The position numbers and the translations under genes were made by a program. Positions 55,701-63,977 of a stretch of DNA of 64,000 nucleotides are shown here, one piece after another; position 1 is the first letter of the stretch; each line of letters opens with the position of its first letter. A model generated the notes under the pieces. It had not been told where the DNA came from, made no database searches, and was given only the letters and a program-made list of their open reading frames with translations. The stretch lies in NCBI RefSeq assembly GCF_014189455.1, contig NZ_CP050296.1, positions 4,026,001 to 4,090,000 on the forward strand, read 5' to 3'. Source of the DNA: Mesorhizobium huakuii. GTDB lineage: Bacteria; Pseudomonadota; Alphaproteobacteria; Rhizobiales; Rhizobiaceae.

Positions 55701-57195
55701 GCCGGCCGCGCCGTCACGGTCAGCAGGGCGCCTTCATTGACGTTGCCGATGTCGGCGGTTGCTGTCGGCACATCGTCGATGACGGCGATGTTGATGGTGC
55801 CGGTGGTGGAGTTGCCGTTGGCGTCGGTGACTTGATAGGTGAAGCTCTCGGCCGCATTGACGGTGTCGGTTCCGGCGGTTGCCGGTCCATGCACCGGTGA
55901 GGTCAGCGTGTAGACATAGCTGCCGTCGGTGTGGACCTGGATGGTGCCGTAGATGCCGGCTGTCGCGGCATTGCCGCCGGAGACCAGCTGATAGGTCAGC
56001 GGTGTGAAGTTGCCGGTCGCATTGAGCTGGTTTGTGGCATCGGTCTCGGCCGTCGATCCTGGCAGCGAGCCGATCACCGTGCCGTGCGCGAGGTCGGCGC
56101 CTGATGTCGTGGTGTCGAGTGCGGCTTCGTTGACGGTGACGTCATTGTCGGCGGGTGCGACGAGGCCGGCATCGGTCAGATTGATGGTCAGCGTCGTCGT
56201 CGACAGATCGCCGTCGCCATCCTTGAGCGTGTAGACGAACACGTCGGTGGTGTTGGCGGCGATGTTGTTGGCCGTCGACTGGTAGGTGTAGGAGCCGTCG
56301 GCGTTGAGATGCAGTGTGCCGTGCAGGCCGGCAATGTCGGTGCCGACACCGCCCGATACGGGCGTCGTGGTGTTGCCGCCGGCGGCGCGCACGCCGTCGA
56401 TGGTGGCGCCGTCGGCGCCGGCCACGTCATTGACCAGCACGCCGGCGCGCGCCGTCACGGTCAGCAGGGCGCCTTCATTGACGTTGCCGATGTCGGCGGT
56501 TGCTGTCGGCACATCGTCGATGACGGCGATGTTGATGGTGCCGGTGGTGGAGTTGCCGTTGGCGTCGGTGACTTGATAGGTGAAGCTCTCGGCCGCATTG
56601 ACGGTGTCGGTTCCGGCGGTTGCCGGTCCATGCACCGGTGAGGTCAGCGTGTAGACATAGCTGCCGTCGGTGTGGACCTGGATGGTGCCGTAGATGCCGG
56701 CTGTCGCGGCATTGCCGCCGGAGACCAGCTGATAGGTCAGCGGTGTGAAGTTGCCGGTCGCATTGAGCTGGTTTGAGGCATCGGTCTCGGCCGTCGATCC
56801 TGGCAGCGAGCCGATCACCGTGCCGTGCGCAAGGTCGGCGCCGCTGGTGGTGGTGTCGAGTGCGGCTTCGTTGACGGTGACGTCATTGTCGGCGGGAGCA
56901 ACGAGGCCGGCATCGGTGAGGTTGATGGTCAGCGTCGTCGTCGACAGATCGCCGTCACCGTCCTTGAGCGTGTAGACGAACACGTCGGTGGTGTTGGCGG
57001 CGATGTTGTTGGCCGTCGACTGGTAGGTGTAGGAGCCGTCGGCGTTGAGATGCAGTGTGCCGTGCAGGCCGGCAATGTCGGTGCCGACACCGCCCGATAC
57101 GGGCGTCGTGGTGTTGCCGCCGGCGGCGCGCACGCCGTCGATGGTGGCGCCGTCGGCGCCGGCAACGTCATTGACCAGCACGCCGGCCGCGGCCG
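51995..57195 (-). repeat. 741-bp near-identical tandem repeats with a recurring indel site
   Basis: The motif beginning gccggcc is at 57182, 56441, 55701, 54960, 54219, 53478, 52738 and 51995 (741 apart, or 740 where a base is missing; the last unit differs in length). Units are nearly identical over their length. The motif is intact (gccggccgcggccgtc) at four of the eight, lacks one base at 55701, 52738 and 51995, and is rearranged to gccggcgcgcgccgtc at 56441. Confidence 0.85.
52485..55700 (-). CDS. adhesin middle part (247-residue repeats)
   Basis: Frame of 1,071 residues made almost entirely of four near-identical 247-residue units, each with NVNEGALLTVTAAAGVLVND, HGTLHLNADGSYTYQSTANN, VYTLKDGDGDLSTTTLTINL and FTYQVTDANGNSTTGTINIA. 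These are VCBS/Ig-like beta-sandwiches; DxDGDxx loops are probable calcium sites. The frame's Met (LVNDVAGADG) is internal to a repeat, so this is not an independent gene. The end goes out of frame after 52738. Confidence 0.75.
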   Translation of the reverse strand: MLVNDVAGADGATIDGVRAAGGNTTTPVSGGVGTDIAGLHGTLHLNADGSYTYQSTANNIAANTTDVFVYTLKDGDGDLSTTTLTINLTDAGLVAPADNDVTVNEAALDTTTSGADLAHGTVIGSLPGSTAETDASNQLNATGNFTPLTYQLVSGGNAATAGTYGTIQVHTDGSYVYTLTSPVHGPATAGTDTVNAAESFTYQVTDANGNTTTGTINIAVIDDVPTATADIGNVNEGALLTVTAAAGVLVNDVAGADGATIDGVRAAGGNTTTPVSGGVGTDIAGLHGTLHLNADGSYTYQSTANNIAANTTDVFVYTLKDGDGDLSTTTLTINLTDAGLVAPADNDVTVNEAALDTTTSGADLAHGTVIGSLPGSTAETDATNQLNATGNFTPLTYQLVSGGNAATAGIYGTIQVHTDGSYVYTLTSPVHGPATAGTDTVNAAESFTYQVTDANGNSTTGTINIAVIDDVPTATADIGNVNEGALLTVTAAAGVLVNDVAGADGATIDGVRAAGGNTTTPVSGGVGTDIAGLHGTLHLNADGSYTYQSTANNIAANTTDVFVYTLKDGDGDLSTTTLTINLTDAGLVAPADNDVTVNEAALDTTTSGADLAHGTVIGSLPGSTAETDATNQLNATGNFTPLTYQLVSGGNAATAGIYGTIQVHTDGSYVYTLTSPVHGPATAGTDTVNAAESFTYQVTDANGNSTTGTINIAVIDDVPTATADIGNVNEGALLTVTAAAGVLVNDVAGADGATIDGVRAAGGNTTTPVSGGVGTDIAGLHGTLHLNADGSYTYQSTANNIAANTTDVFVYTLKDGDGDLSTTTLTINLTDAGLVAPADNDVTVNEAALDTTTSGADLAHGTVIGSLPGSTAETDATNQLNATGNFTPLTYQLVSGGNAATAGIYGTIQVHTDGSYVYTLTSPVHGPATAGTDTVNAAESFTYQVTDANGNSTTGTINIAVIDDVPTATADIGNVNEGALLTVTARPACWSMTWPAPTAPPSTACAPPAATPRRPYRAVSAPTLPACTAHCISTPTAPTPTSRRPTTSPPTPPTCSSTRSRTVTAICRRRR

Positions 57196-60100
57196 TCACG
57201 GTCAGCAGGGCGCCTTCATTGACGTTGCCGATGTCGGCGGTTGCCGTCGGCACGTCGTCGATGACATGCACGACGAGATTGTCGCTGGCGGTGGTGCCGC
57301 CGACGCCGTTGACGGTGAGCGCGACGCTGTCGTTGAAGCCCGAACCGTCGACGCTGTCGCCGGGAGCCGGCACCTTGCTGTCATTGTCGATGGTCGCGGT
57401 CAGCGTGTAGCTGTAGGCGACGGTGCCCGAATGAGCATCGCCGGTGTAGCCGGTGAGCGTCAGCACGCCTTCGCCGGTGTTGACGGTTTGCGTGCCGTTG
57501 AAGCCCTGGATCTGGGCCATGGTGAAGGTGGTGCCACCGATGACGATGTTTTGGATGCCATCGCTGGCCGAGATGGTGAAGGAACCGGTATCGGTCTCGC
57601 TGTTGGCGGCGGCGTTCGAGCCGTCCGGGTTGAGGCCGGCCTCAAAGACGGTGTTGTCGGGCCCTTGAGCCTGTGCGGTCGTCACCGTTGCGCTGTCGTC
57701 GGTGCCGGCGATGGTGATGGTGAGCGTTGCCGGCGAGGTGTCGCCGTCGGCGTCCGTCATCGTGTAATGCAGGTCGTAGCTGAGATGGCTGCCCGAGGTC
57801 AGCGCCTGGGTTGCCGCCTTGCTGTTGTCGAGCACATAGCTCCAGGTGCCGTCGCTGTTCTGCGTCAGCGAGCCATAGGTGTTGAGCGCGGTGATCGTCG
57901 CCGCATCGCCGCCCGACCAGGCGACGAAGGCCATGGGTGTGTCGGCGCCCGAGACGTCATTGGCAAGCACATCGCCCGAGACAATGCTGGCGCCGTCCTC
58001 GACGACCGCATAGGGACCGTCATTGTGGGCCGTCGGCACGTCGTCGACGACATGCACGACGAGATTGTCGCTGGCGGTGGTGCCGCCGACGCCGTTGACG
58101 GTGAGCGCGACGTTGTCGTTGAAGCCCGAACCGTCGACGCTGTCGCCGGGAGCCGGCACCTTGCTGTCATTGTCGATGGTTGCGGTCAGCGTGTAGCTGT
58201 AGGCGACGGTGCCCGAATGGGCGTCACCGGTATAGCCGGTCAGCGTCAGCACGCCTTCGCCGGTGTTGACGGTTTGCGTGCCGTTGAAGCCCTGCACCTG
58301 GGCCATGGAGAAGGTGGTGCCACCGATGACGATCTCCTTGATGCCGTCGGTCGCCGAGATGGTGAAGGAACCGGTGCTCGTCTCGCTGTTGGCGGCGGCG
58401 TTCGAGCCGTCCGGGTTGAGACCGGCCTCAAAGACCGTGTTGTCGGCGCCCTGTCCGGCGGCGGCGGTCACCACGGTGGCGCTGTCGTCGGTGCCGGCGA
58501 TGGTGATGGTGAGCGTTGCCGGCGAGGTGTCGCCGTCGGCGTCCGTCATCGTGTAATGCAGGTCGTAGCTGAGATGGCTGCCCGAGGTCAGCGCCTGGGT
58601 TGCCGCCTTGCTGTTGTCGAGCACATAGCTCCAGGTGCCATCGTTGTTCTGCGTCAGCAAGCCATAGGTGTTGAGCGCGGTGATCGCCGCCGCATCGCCG
58701 CCCGACCAGGCGACGAAGGCCATGGGTGTGTCGGCGCCCGAGGCGTCATTGGCAAGCACATCGCCCGAGACAATGCTGGCGCCGTCCTCGACGACCGCAT
58801 AGGGACCGTCATTGTGGGCCGTCGGCACGTCGTCGACGACATGCACGACGAGATTGTCGCTGGCGGTGGTGCCGCCGACGCCGTTGACGGTGAGCGCGAC
58901 GTTGTCGTTGAAGCCCGAACCGTCGACGCTGTCGCCGGGAGCCGGCAACTTGCTGTCATTGTCGATGGTTGCGGTCAGCGTGTAGCTGTAGGCGACGGTG
59001 CCCGAATGGGCGTCACCGGTATAGCCGGTGAGCGTCAGCACGCCTTCGCCGGTGTTGACGGTTTGCGTGCCGTTGAAGCCCTGCACCTGGGCCATGGAGA
59101 AGGTGGTGCCACCGATGACGATCTCCTTGATGCCGTCGGTCGCCGAGATGGTGAAGGAACCGGTGCTCGTCTCGCTGTTGGCGGCGGCGTTCGAGCCGTC
59201 CGGGTTGAGACCGGCCTCAAAGACCGTGTTGTCGGCGCCCTGTCCGGCGGCGGCGGTCACCACGGTGGCGCTGTCGTCGGTGCCGGCGATGGTGATGGTC
59301 AGCGTTGCCGGCGAGGTGTCGCCGTCGGCGTCGGTCATGGTGTAATGCAGGTCGTAGCTCAGATGGCTGGCCGAGGTCAGCGCTTGCGTTGCCGCCTTGC
59401 TGTTGTCGAGCACATAGCTCCAGGTGCCATCGTTGTTCTGCGTCAGCGCGCCATAGGTGTTGAGCGCGGTGATCGCCGCCGCGTCGCCACCCGACCAGGC
59501 GACGAAGGCCATGGGTGTGTCGGCGCCCGAGGCGTCATTGGCAAGCACATTACCCGAGACAATGCTGGCACCGTCCTCGACGACCGCATACGGACCGTCA
59601 TTATGGGCCGTCGGCACGTCGTCGACGATCTGGACGGACAGCGTACCGGGCGGCGAGATGTCGCCATCGGTGTCGGTCACCGTCACTGTCATGTTGTCGA
59701 AGATGGAATCGGTGCCCGCGCCGGGGTGAGCCACGCCATGGACGAGCGTGTAGCTATAGCTCACCTGACCGGTGCTGGCGTCGTAACCGCTGATGGTCAG
59801 CGTGCTGCCGAGCGGCGTGGTGATGTTGACCGGAGTCGATGCGCTGTTGGCAAGCGCGGCACCCGATATCACCTGACCGGCGATCGTCAGCGAGCCGACT
59901 CCGTCGGGGGAGGAGATGGTGAAGGTGCCGGTGTTGGTCTCACTGGTGTCGGGAGCCGAGGTCAGGCCCTTTTCGTACACGATAGTGTCACCGCCGCCGA
60001 CCTCAGGCGTCAGGTCGCCGATCGACGGCGTGGAATTGGGCCTGAGAAGAGACGGGAACAGTTCGCGGTTCTCCGGCTGGCCGAACGCCAGATCCGTCGG

Positions 60101-60670
60101 CGGCAACAGCGCCGACAGGCCGAACCCGTCGCCGATGCCGCCGGGGGGAACCGAGAAGTCTCCGCCCGCGCTCGAGGTTGAGCCACCGGGGCCTGCCGAT
60201 ATCGACCCGTCGGCGCCGAAGGCGACATCGACATGGCTTGCTTCCAACGCCGCGATCAAGGCAACGCGCGGCACTTCGACGTCGCCGATGATGAAGGTCG
60301 GCACGTTGAGAGCGCCATCCTTGATGACAATTACCGAACCGTCCGCCTGCTCGAGGACGAGGTTGTGGCCGTCGACCTTGATGTTGTCGATCGAGACATT
60401 GGCTGGAAGCTTCACCACATTGCTGGCGTCGGCCACATATTCGTGCGGCGCGGCTGCCGCCGGGGCCTTGGCCTCCGCGGGTGCTTCCGGTTTGACGGGC
60501 GTACCGCTGCCGACATCGACGGGAACCGGCTCAGTGGCCGGGGCGGCCTTTTGCGCCGGGCTGGCTTCCGCGACCTGGATCTGCGCCTGCGATGGCAGGC
60601 CGTTGTGTTCGGAGTGCTCGTCCCAAGAATGAGAGACGGTGTCCAATTCGTTACTGGTGGTCATAGCCAA
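55448..60670 (-). CDS. adhesin N-terminal part (retention-like module and first repeats)
   Basis: Frame of 1,740 residues; the last about 88 (from 55711 down) are out of frame. Residues 1-90 are Pro/Ala/Glu-rich, with an Ala run (KAPAAAAPHEY) at 69-78; about 90-150 (NIKVDGHNLVLEQADGSVIV, then PTFIIGDVEVPRVALIAALE) is a small beta-domain like the retention modules of LapA-type adhesins. Then a cadherin-like domain, three copies of a 262-residue repeat (TAHNDGPYAVVEDGASIVSG; TMTDADGDTSPATLTITIAG), and the first 247-residue repeats. The run of alanines is a possible site for LapG-type cleavage (Ala-Ala). The start follows a GGAGG-like site. Confidence 0.8.
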   Translation of the reverse strand: MAMTTSNELDTVSHSWDEHSEHNGLPSQAQIQVAEASPAQKAAPATEPVPVDVGSGTPVKPEAPAEAKAPAAAAPHEYVADASNVVKLPANVSIDNIKVDGHNLVLEQADGSVIVIKDGALNVPTFIIGDVEVPRVALIAALEASHVDVAFGADGSISAGPGGSTSSAGGDFSVPPGGIGDGFGLSALLPPTDLAFGQPENRELFPSLLRPNSTPSIGDLTPEVGGGDTIVYEKGLTSAPDTSETNTGTFTISSPDGVGSLTIAGQVISGAALANSASTPVNITTPLGSTLTISGYDASTGQVSYSYTLVHGVAHPGAGTDSIFDNMTVTVTDTDGDISPPGTLSVQIVDDVPTAHNDGPYAVVEDGASIVSGNVLANDASGADTPMAFVAWSGGDAAAITALNTYGALTQNNDGTWSYVLDNSKAATQALTSASHLSYDLHYTMTDADGDTSPATLTITIAGTDDSATVVTAAAGQGADNTVFEAGLNPDGSNAAANSETSTGSFTISATDGIKEIVIGGTTFSMAQVQGFNGTQTVNTGEGVLTLTGYTGDAHSGTVAYSYTLTATIDNDSKLPAPGDSVDGSGFNDNVALTVNGVGGTTASDNLVVHVVDDVPTAHNDGPYAVVEDGASIVSGDVLANDASGADTPMAFVAWSGGDAAAITALNTYGLLTQNNDGTWSYVLDNSKAATQALTSGSHLSYDLHYTMTDADGDTSPATLTITIAGTDDSATVVTAAAGQGADNTVFEAGLNPDGSNAAANSETSTGSFTISATDGIKEIVIGGTTFSMAQVQGFNGTQTVNTGEGVLTLTGYTGDAHSGTVAYSYTLTATIDNDSKVPAPGDSVDGSGFNDNVALTVNGVGGTTASDNLVVHVVDDVPTAHNDGPYAVVEDGASIVSGDVLANDVSGADTPMAFVAWSGGDAATITALNTYGSLTQNSDGTWSYVLDNSKAATQALTSGSHLSYDLHYTMTDADGDTSPATLTITIAGTDDSATVTTAQAQGPDNTVFEAGLNPDGSNAAANSETDTGSFTISASDGIQNIVIGGTTFTMAQIQGFNGTQTVNTGEGVLTLTGYTGDAHSGTVAYSYTLTATIDNDSKVPAPGDSVDGSGFNDSVALTVNGVGGTTASDNLVVHVIDDVPTATADIGNVNEGALLTVTAAAGVLVNDVAGADGATIDGVRAAGGNTTTPVSGGVGTDIAGLHGTLHLNADGSYTYQSTANNIAANTTDVFVYTLKDGDGDLSTTTLTINLTDAGLVAPADNDVTVNEAALDTTTSGADLAHGTVIGSLPGSTAETDASNQLNATGNFTPLTYQLVSGGNAATAGIYGTIQVHTDGSYVYTLTSPVHGPATAGTDTVNAAESFTYQVTDANGNSTTGTINIAVIDDVPTATADIGNVNEGALLTVTARAGVLVNDVAGADGATIDGVRAAGGNTTTPVSGGVGTDIAGLHGTLHLNADGSYTYQSTANNIAANTTDVFVYTLKDGDGDLSTTTLTINLTDAGLVAPADNDVTVNEAALDTTTSGADLAHGTVIGSLPGSTAETDATNQLNATGNFTPLTYQLVSGGNAATAGIYGTIQVHTDGSYVYTLTSPVHGPATAGTDTVNAAESFTYQVTDANGNSTTGTINIAVIDDVPTATADIGNVNEGALLTVTARPACWSMTWPAPTAPPSTACAPPAATPRRPYRAVSAPTLPACTAHCISTPTAPTPTSRRPTTSPPTPPTCSSTRSRTVTAICRRRR
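57250..59640 (-). repeat. three 786-789-bp direct repeats
   Basis: Marked by the same frame at 57460, 58246 and 59035 (spacing 786 and 789). Each encodes about 262 residues with a cadherin-like and a VCBS-like domain. The first unit next to the 741-bp array is the most diverged (HVIDDVPTATADIG instead of HVVDDVPTAHNDG at its end). Confidence 0.8.
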
Positions 60671-60986
60671 ACCCCTCCGGCATTTCCCGGAAACAGACAG
60701 TGACCACTTCTACTTTGCAACTATGCCGCAATCCGTTTCATATATTCGGATATGCTGGCTTCAGCATTTTTTACGCGTGGTAAACTCGAACCATATAACC
60801 CGATATACATGGGACGGCATGCTGTCTGTCTGATGGGGGTTGGCTCCGGTCGCTTGGTAAACAGAAGTATAAACTTGTATAAAACTTTACACAAAATAAA
60901 AGAGGTGAAGTACAGGAAACTTATCCACCTTCATTTCCAATAATTTGAGGCAGGATTGATAGCGTCCACAGTCAAAGGTGGGCGTT
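60671..60986. other. AT-rich divergent control region of adhesin and LapG-like protease
   Basis: 316 bases between the adhesin start (minus) and the protease start (plus), clearly AT-richer than its surroundings. It must hold both promoters. No convincing operator was identified. The two short frames seen here are not gene-like. Confidence 0.6.
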
Positions 60987-61931
60987 ATGACAAAAGAAAA
61001 ATCTGCTCTGGGGGCAACCGGGGTCAAAGTGCTGCTGCTGGCGATCGGCATCATGAGCCTGCCGCAGCCATCGTCCGCGAGCGCTTTACCGGCACGCATC
61101 GATCCGGCCGGTTCGCTGTTGGCGAAGGTCGAAACGCCTTCCGCTCTCGGCGGTATTTCGCTGCTGCGGCCACAGCCCTGGCAGCCTGCCTCGACCTACA
61201 GGATCGGCATGGTTTTCGGCAGCTACGGTCCGGCTCGCATCGATCAGGAAACCGGCTCCTCGACGGCGCAGGACAATGCCGGGATCGATCCCATTCAGAC
61301 GGCGGCGATCATTCCCGGCGTGTTCGGATCCGTTGCACTGTCGATGCACAATTTTCCGGTTTCCGCCCGTTGGGCGCCGGTTTACAAGGCAATCGTCGAC
61401 TGTTCCGCCGGCAGTGGGTGTGACGGCAAGAACAGCATCTTCACCGCGATCGTCAATGCCGCCAAGGACAAGCGGTTTGTCGACAAGCTGTCCTTCATCA
61501 ACTCAAGCATAAACCACGCGATCGCCTACAAGAAGGACAGCGTGGTTTACGGCAAGCTCGACTACTGGGCGAAGCCTTCGGAAATTCTCGAGCGGCGGGC
61601 GGGCGACTGCGAGGATTTCGCCATTCTCAAGATGGCGGCGCTGCTGCGTGCCGGCATTCCGGCGCAGAGCATGTCGCTCGTCGTTCTGCAGGATCGCAAG
61701 CGTGGTTTCTTTCATGCCGTGCTGTCCGTCAGCACCGGCAGCGGCGTCTTCATTCTGGACAGCCTGAGCAACGTGGTCTCGCGCGACAGCGATCTTCCCG
61801 ACTACGTGCCATTGTATTCGTTCAGCACCGACCGCGCGTGGATCCACGGCACCAGGCCCGGTGCGGCCCAGGTCGCCGACATCAAAGGCGGTCTTGCCAC
61901 GGTCGCCCCTGGCGAAGGCCTCCAGCCGTAG
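60987..61931 (+). CDS. LapG-like transglutaminase-type cysteine protease (BTLCP)
   Basis: A 314-residue periplasmic protein. The ATG at 60987 is favoured over a GTG at 60978 by GGTGG upstream. Signal peptide at about 1-32 (ending SSASA). The BTLCP catalytic triad is C208 (RRAGDCEDFAILK), H243 (GFFHAVL) and D258 (FILDSLS); the His-Asp spacing of 15 and Cys-His of 35 are close to those in LapG (15 and 37). LapG cleaves the N-terminus of LapA-type adhesins at Ala-Ala when c-di-GMP is low. Divergent from the adhesin gene, so the adhesin is the likely substrate. Confidence 0.88.
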   Translation: MTKEKSALGATGVKVLLLAIGIMSLPQPSSASALPARIDPAGSLLAKVETPSALGGISLLRPQPWQPASTYRIGMVFGSYGPARIDQETGSSTAQDNAGIDPIQTAAIIPGVFGSVALSMHNFPVSARWAPVYKAIVDCSAGSGCDGKNSIFTAIVNAAKDKRFVDKLSFINSSINHAIAYKKDSVVYGKLDYWAKPSEILERRAGDCEDFAILKMAALLRAGIPAQSMSLVVLQDRKRGFFHAVLSVSTGSGVFILDSLSNVVSRDSDLPDYVPLYSFSTDRAWIHGTRPGAAQVADIKGGLATVAPGEGLQP

Positions 61932-61972
61932 CGGTTCCAAGACAAGTCGAAGCACCCGGGACGACTTCGTTC

Positions 61973-62014
61973 TAAAATACGTCGCGTCGAAGCGGATTCA
62001 TGCGATGCGCTTCA
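61973..62014. repeat. second copy of the GC-rich palindrome
   Basis: Matches the reverse complement of 3419-3460 at about 35 of 42 bases. Its end overlaps the last bases of the ribbon-helix-helix gene (its TGA is within 62012-62014). Confidence 0.65.
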
Positions 62015-62653
62015 ACCGCCGAAAACGAAGGCCATCAGCAGCTCCGGTTCGAGCACCGGCGCCCGCACCACGTTCAATTGCCCCCGGTAGCGACGATCGC
62101 CCGCGCCGATGACGAAACCGGTGGCGACCGGCGTTTCGCCATTGGCGTCGAGCCGGGTGAATATGTCAGCGACATTGAGGTCCAGCGCGAGCTTCAGGTC
62201 GTGGCGCGCATCTTCGCTTGGCGCCACCGGCAATTGCCGCCTGACCAGTTGCTGGAACGGCGCGTTGAAGGTCAGGATCCTCTTCGACGATGAGAGCGCA
62301 AAGGCCGGTGACGGGCAGGCGACCAGAATGGCGTTGATCGTCTTGATTGACGCAAACCTTCGCAAGGTCTGGTTTTCGTCGGCCAGTCCGCGCATGCAGG
62401 CCACCCGGATTGCCGATGTCAGGTTTCCTGTGTTGGCATGGCTCTCGGCGATCTCGTCGATCAGCATGCCGATCGTGCATTTGCGGCTTTCGGCCATCTG
62501 CTTGAGCGAGGTCCAGAACGCCCGCTCCAGACGAATGCCACGTCGCGTGCCGCCACGCGCCACGACGCGGAACTCCAGCCCGAAATCCTCTGTCGCCATG
62601 GGTGGGAGCAGCCGCTCGCGATCGGCGGCAGGAGAGGTGATGCTATCGTTCAC
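62012..62653 (-). CDS. ribbon-helix-helix (RHH_4) protein with C-terminal PAS-like domain
   Basis: A 213-residue protein with a GTG start overlapping the HlyD stop (11 bases). The N-terminal RHH_4 part (about 30-100) has GIRLERAFWTSLKQMAESRK and TIGMLIDEIAE; the C-terminal half (about 105-210) has the look of a PAS-like sensor (ILVACPSPAFALSSSKRILT, FNAPFQQLVRRQLP). It may regulate the adhesin/secretion genes that surround it. No DNA target is known. Confidence 0.75.
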   Translation of the reverse strand: MNDSITSPAADRERLLPPMATEDFGLEFRVVARGGTRRGIRLERAFWTSLKQMAESRKCTIGMLIDEIAESHANTGNLTSAIRVACMRGLADENQTLRRFASIKTINAILVACPSPAFALSSSKRILTFNAPFQQLVRRQLPVAPSEDARHDLKLALDLNVADIFTRLDANGETPVATGFVIGAGDRRYRGQLNVVRAPVLEPELLMAFVFGG

Positions 62654-63932
62654 TCATTGCCTCCTCGCGTGCCTTGTTGATCGGCTTCAGCAGATAGGTG
62701 AGGATGGTTTTGTGTCCGGTCTTGATGTCGACCGAACAGATCATGCCGGGAATGATCGAATAGGTCTTGCCATCGCGCGTCAGCGTCGACCTCTCGGTTG
62801 CGACGCGCACCTGGTAGTAGGGCTCGCCCGTCTTCTGGTCGACGAGGCTATCGGCGGTGATGTTGGAGACCTTGCCTTCGATGCCGCCGAAGATCGAGAA
62901 ATCATAGGCGGTTATCTTGATCAGCGCGTCCTGGTCCGGCCGGATGAAGGCAACATCGCGTGGTGAAACCCGCGCTTCGACCAGCAGCGTCTCGGAAGTC
63001 GGCACGATGCCGGCCACGACCGCGCCGGGCTGCACGAAAGCGCCAACCGTGTTGATATCAAGCGTGTTGACGATCCCGTCGACAGGCGAGCGGATGTCCG
63101 TGCGCGCCACCTTGTCGGTGGCGCCGCGGATGGTCTCGTCGACCACCGAAAGATCGGCCAGCGCCTGCGTCAGGTCGCTCAGCGCCTCCTGCTGCAGCTG
63201 CAGGCCGAGTTCGTTGACTTGAAGCTTGGCTTCGGCGATGGCCGCCTTGGCTTTCTTGATGGTTTCACCGGCGAGGTTCAGCTGCCCATGCAGTTCGGTC
63301 TGCTCCCGCTCGACGCGGATCTGCTCGGTCTTGGCCATCAGCCCCTTCTTGACCATGGATTCGACCAGCGCCGTTTCCCGGTCGCTGACTTCGAGATTCT
63401 TGGTGAGGCGATCGAGGTTGGCGTTGGCTTCGTCCAATTCGTTCTGGCGCTGATCGAGACGCGATTTGAGGACCGACAGCTTGACCTGGAAGTTGTCGCG
63501 GCGCGCGACGAGCAGCTTCTGCTCGTTGTCGCAGATTTCCGGGGCGACCTTCTGGATTTCGGGCGGACACGGAAATGGACCCTCGATATTGCCGCCCTGT
63601 TCGAATTTCAGCCGCGCAATGCGCGTCTGAAGCGCCCGTGCCTTGGCCTGCTGCTCGCCGAGGCTGGATGTGTTCATCGTGTTGTCGAGGCGGATGATGA
63701 GATCGTTCTTCTTGACGACCTGCCCGATCGTCACGGCAATTTCCTGGACCACGCCTGGCTCGCTGGACTGGATGATCTGGGTTTTGGAAGCCGGTATCAC
63801 CTTGCCGTCGCCGCGCGCGATTTCGTCGACCTCGGCAAAGGACGCCCAGGCGACGGAAGACACAAAGAGTGCCCCTATGATGAACAAGGACGCCGACGCG
63901 AAAAGCGGCGGCCGGTCTTCCCTTGCAAGCAT
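62643..63932 (-). CDS. HlyD-family membrane-fusion protein of the second secretion system
   Basis: A 429-residue type I secretion adaptor. Membrane segment about 9-29 (ASASLFIIGALFVSSVAWAS), lipoyl halves (VVQEIAVTIGQVVKKNDLII and RTDIRSPVDGIVNTLDINTV), and a coiled coil between (about 90-270). Unlike the island adaptor at 42974 in sequence, so not a recent copy. It precedes the RHH gene; the matching ABC ATPase is expected directly upstream, off the right edge. Confidence 0.9.
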   Translation of the reverse strand: MLAREDRPPLFASASLFIIGALFVSSVAWASFAEVDEIARGDGKVIPASKTQIIQSSEPGVVQEIAVTIGQVVKKNDLIIRLDNTMNTSSLGEQQAKARALQTRIARLKFEQGGNIEGPFPCPPEIQKVAPEICDNEQKLLVARRDNFQVKLSVLKSRLDQRQNELDEANANLDRLTKNLEVSDRETALVESMVKKGLMAKTEQIRVEREQTELHGQLNLAGETIKKAKAAIAEAKLQVNELGLQLQQEALSDLTQALADLSVVDETIRGATDKVARTDIRSPVDGIVNTLDINTVGAFVQPGAVVAGIVPTSETLLVEARVSPRDVAFIRPDQDALIKITAYDFSIFGGIEGKVSNITADSLVDQKTGEPYYQVRVATERSTLTRDGKTYSIIPGMICSVDIKTGHKTILTYLLKPINKAREEAMSER

Positions 63933-63977
63933 ATCCTACACCCCAACGCATTGAATGCGTTCAATAAGTCTGTTTCT

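Larger units (their letters stand above)
49282..60670 (-). pseudogene. whole VCBS/RTX surface adhesin gene, interrupted by two single-base deletions
   Basis: The three frames 55448-60670, 52485-55700 and 49282-52737 are parts of one gene. Joining them by adding one base at about 55701-55713 and one at about 52738-52751 gives 11,391 bases, exactly 3,797 codons (3,796 residues). The joined protein has an N-terminal retention-like region, Ig-like/VCBS repeats of two kinds, RTX and EF-hand-like repeats, and a type I secretion end. It lies beside a LapG-like protease and a secretion adaptor. Whether the deletions are real or sequencing errors cannot be decided here. Confidence 0.7.

Noticed and set aside
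56825..60181. 1,118-codon open frame on the plus strand
   Set aside because: It is the antisense of the repetitive adhesin gene, kept open by codon bias; its content (repeating VVDDMHDEIVAG-type strings, Val/Gly/Asp/Arg-rich) follows the repeats and has no start signal or domain.
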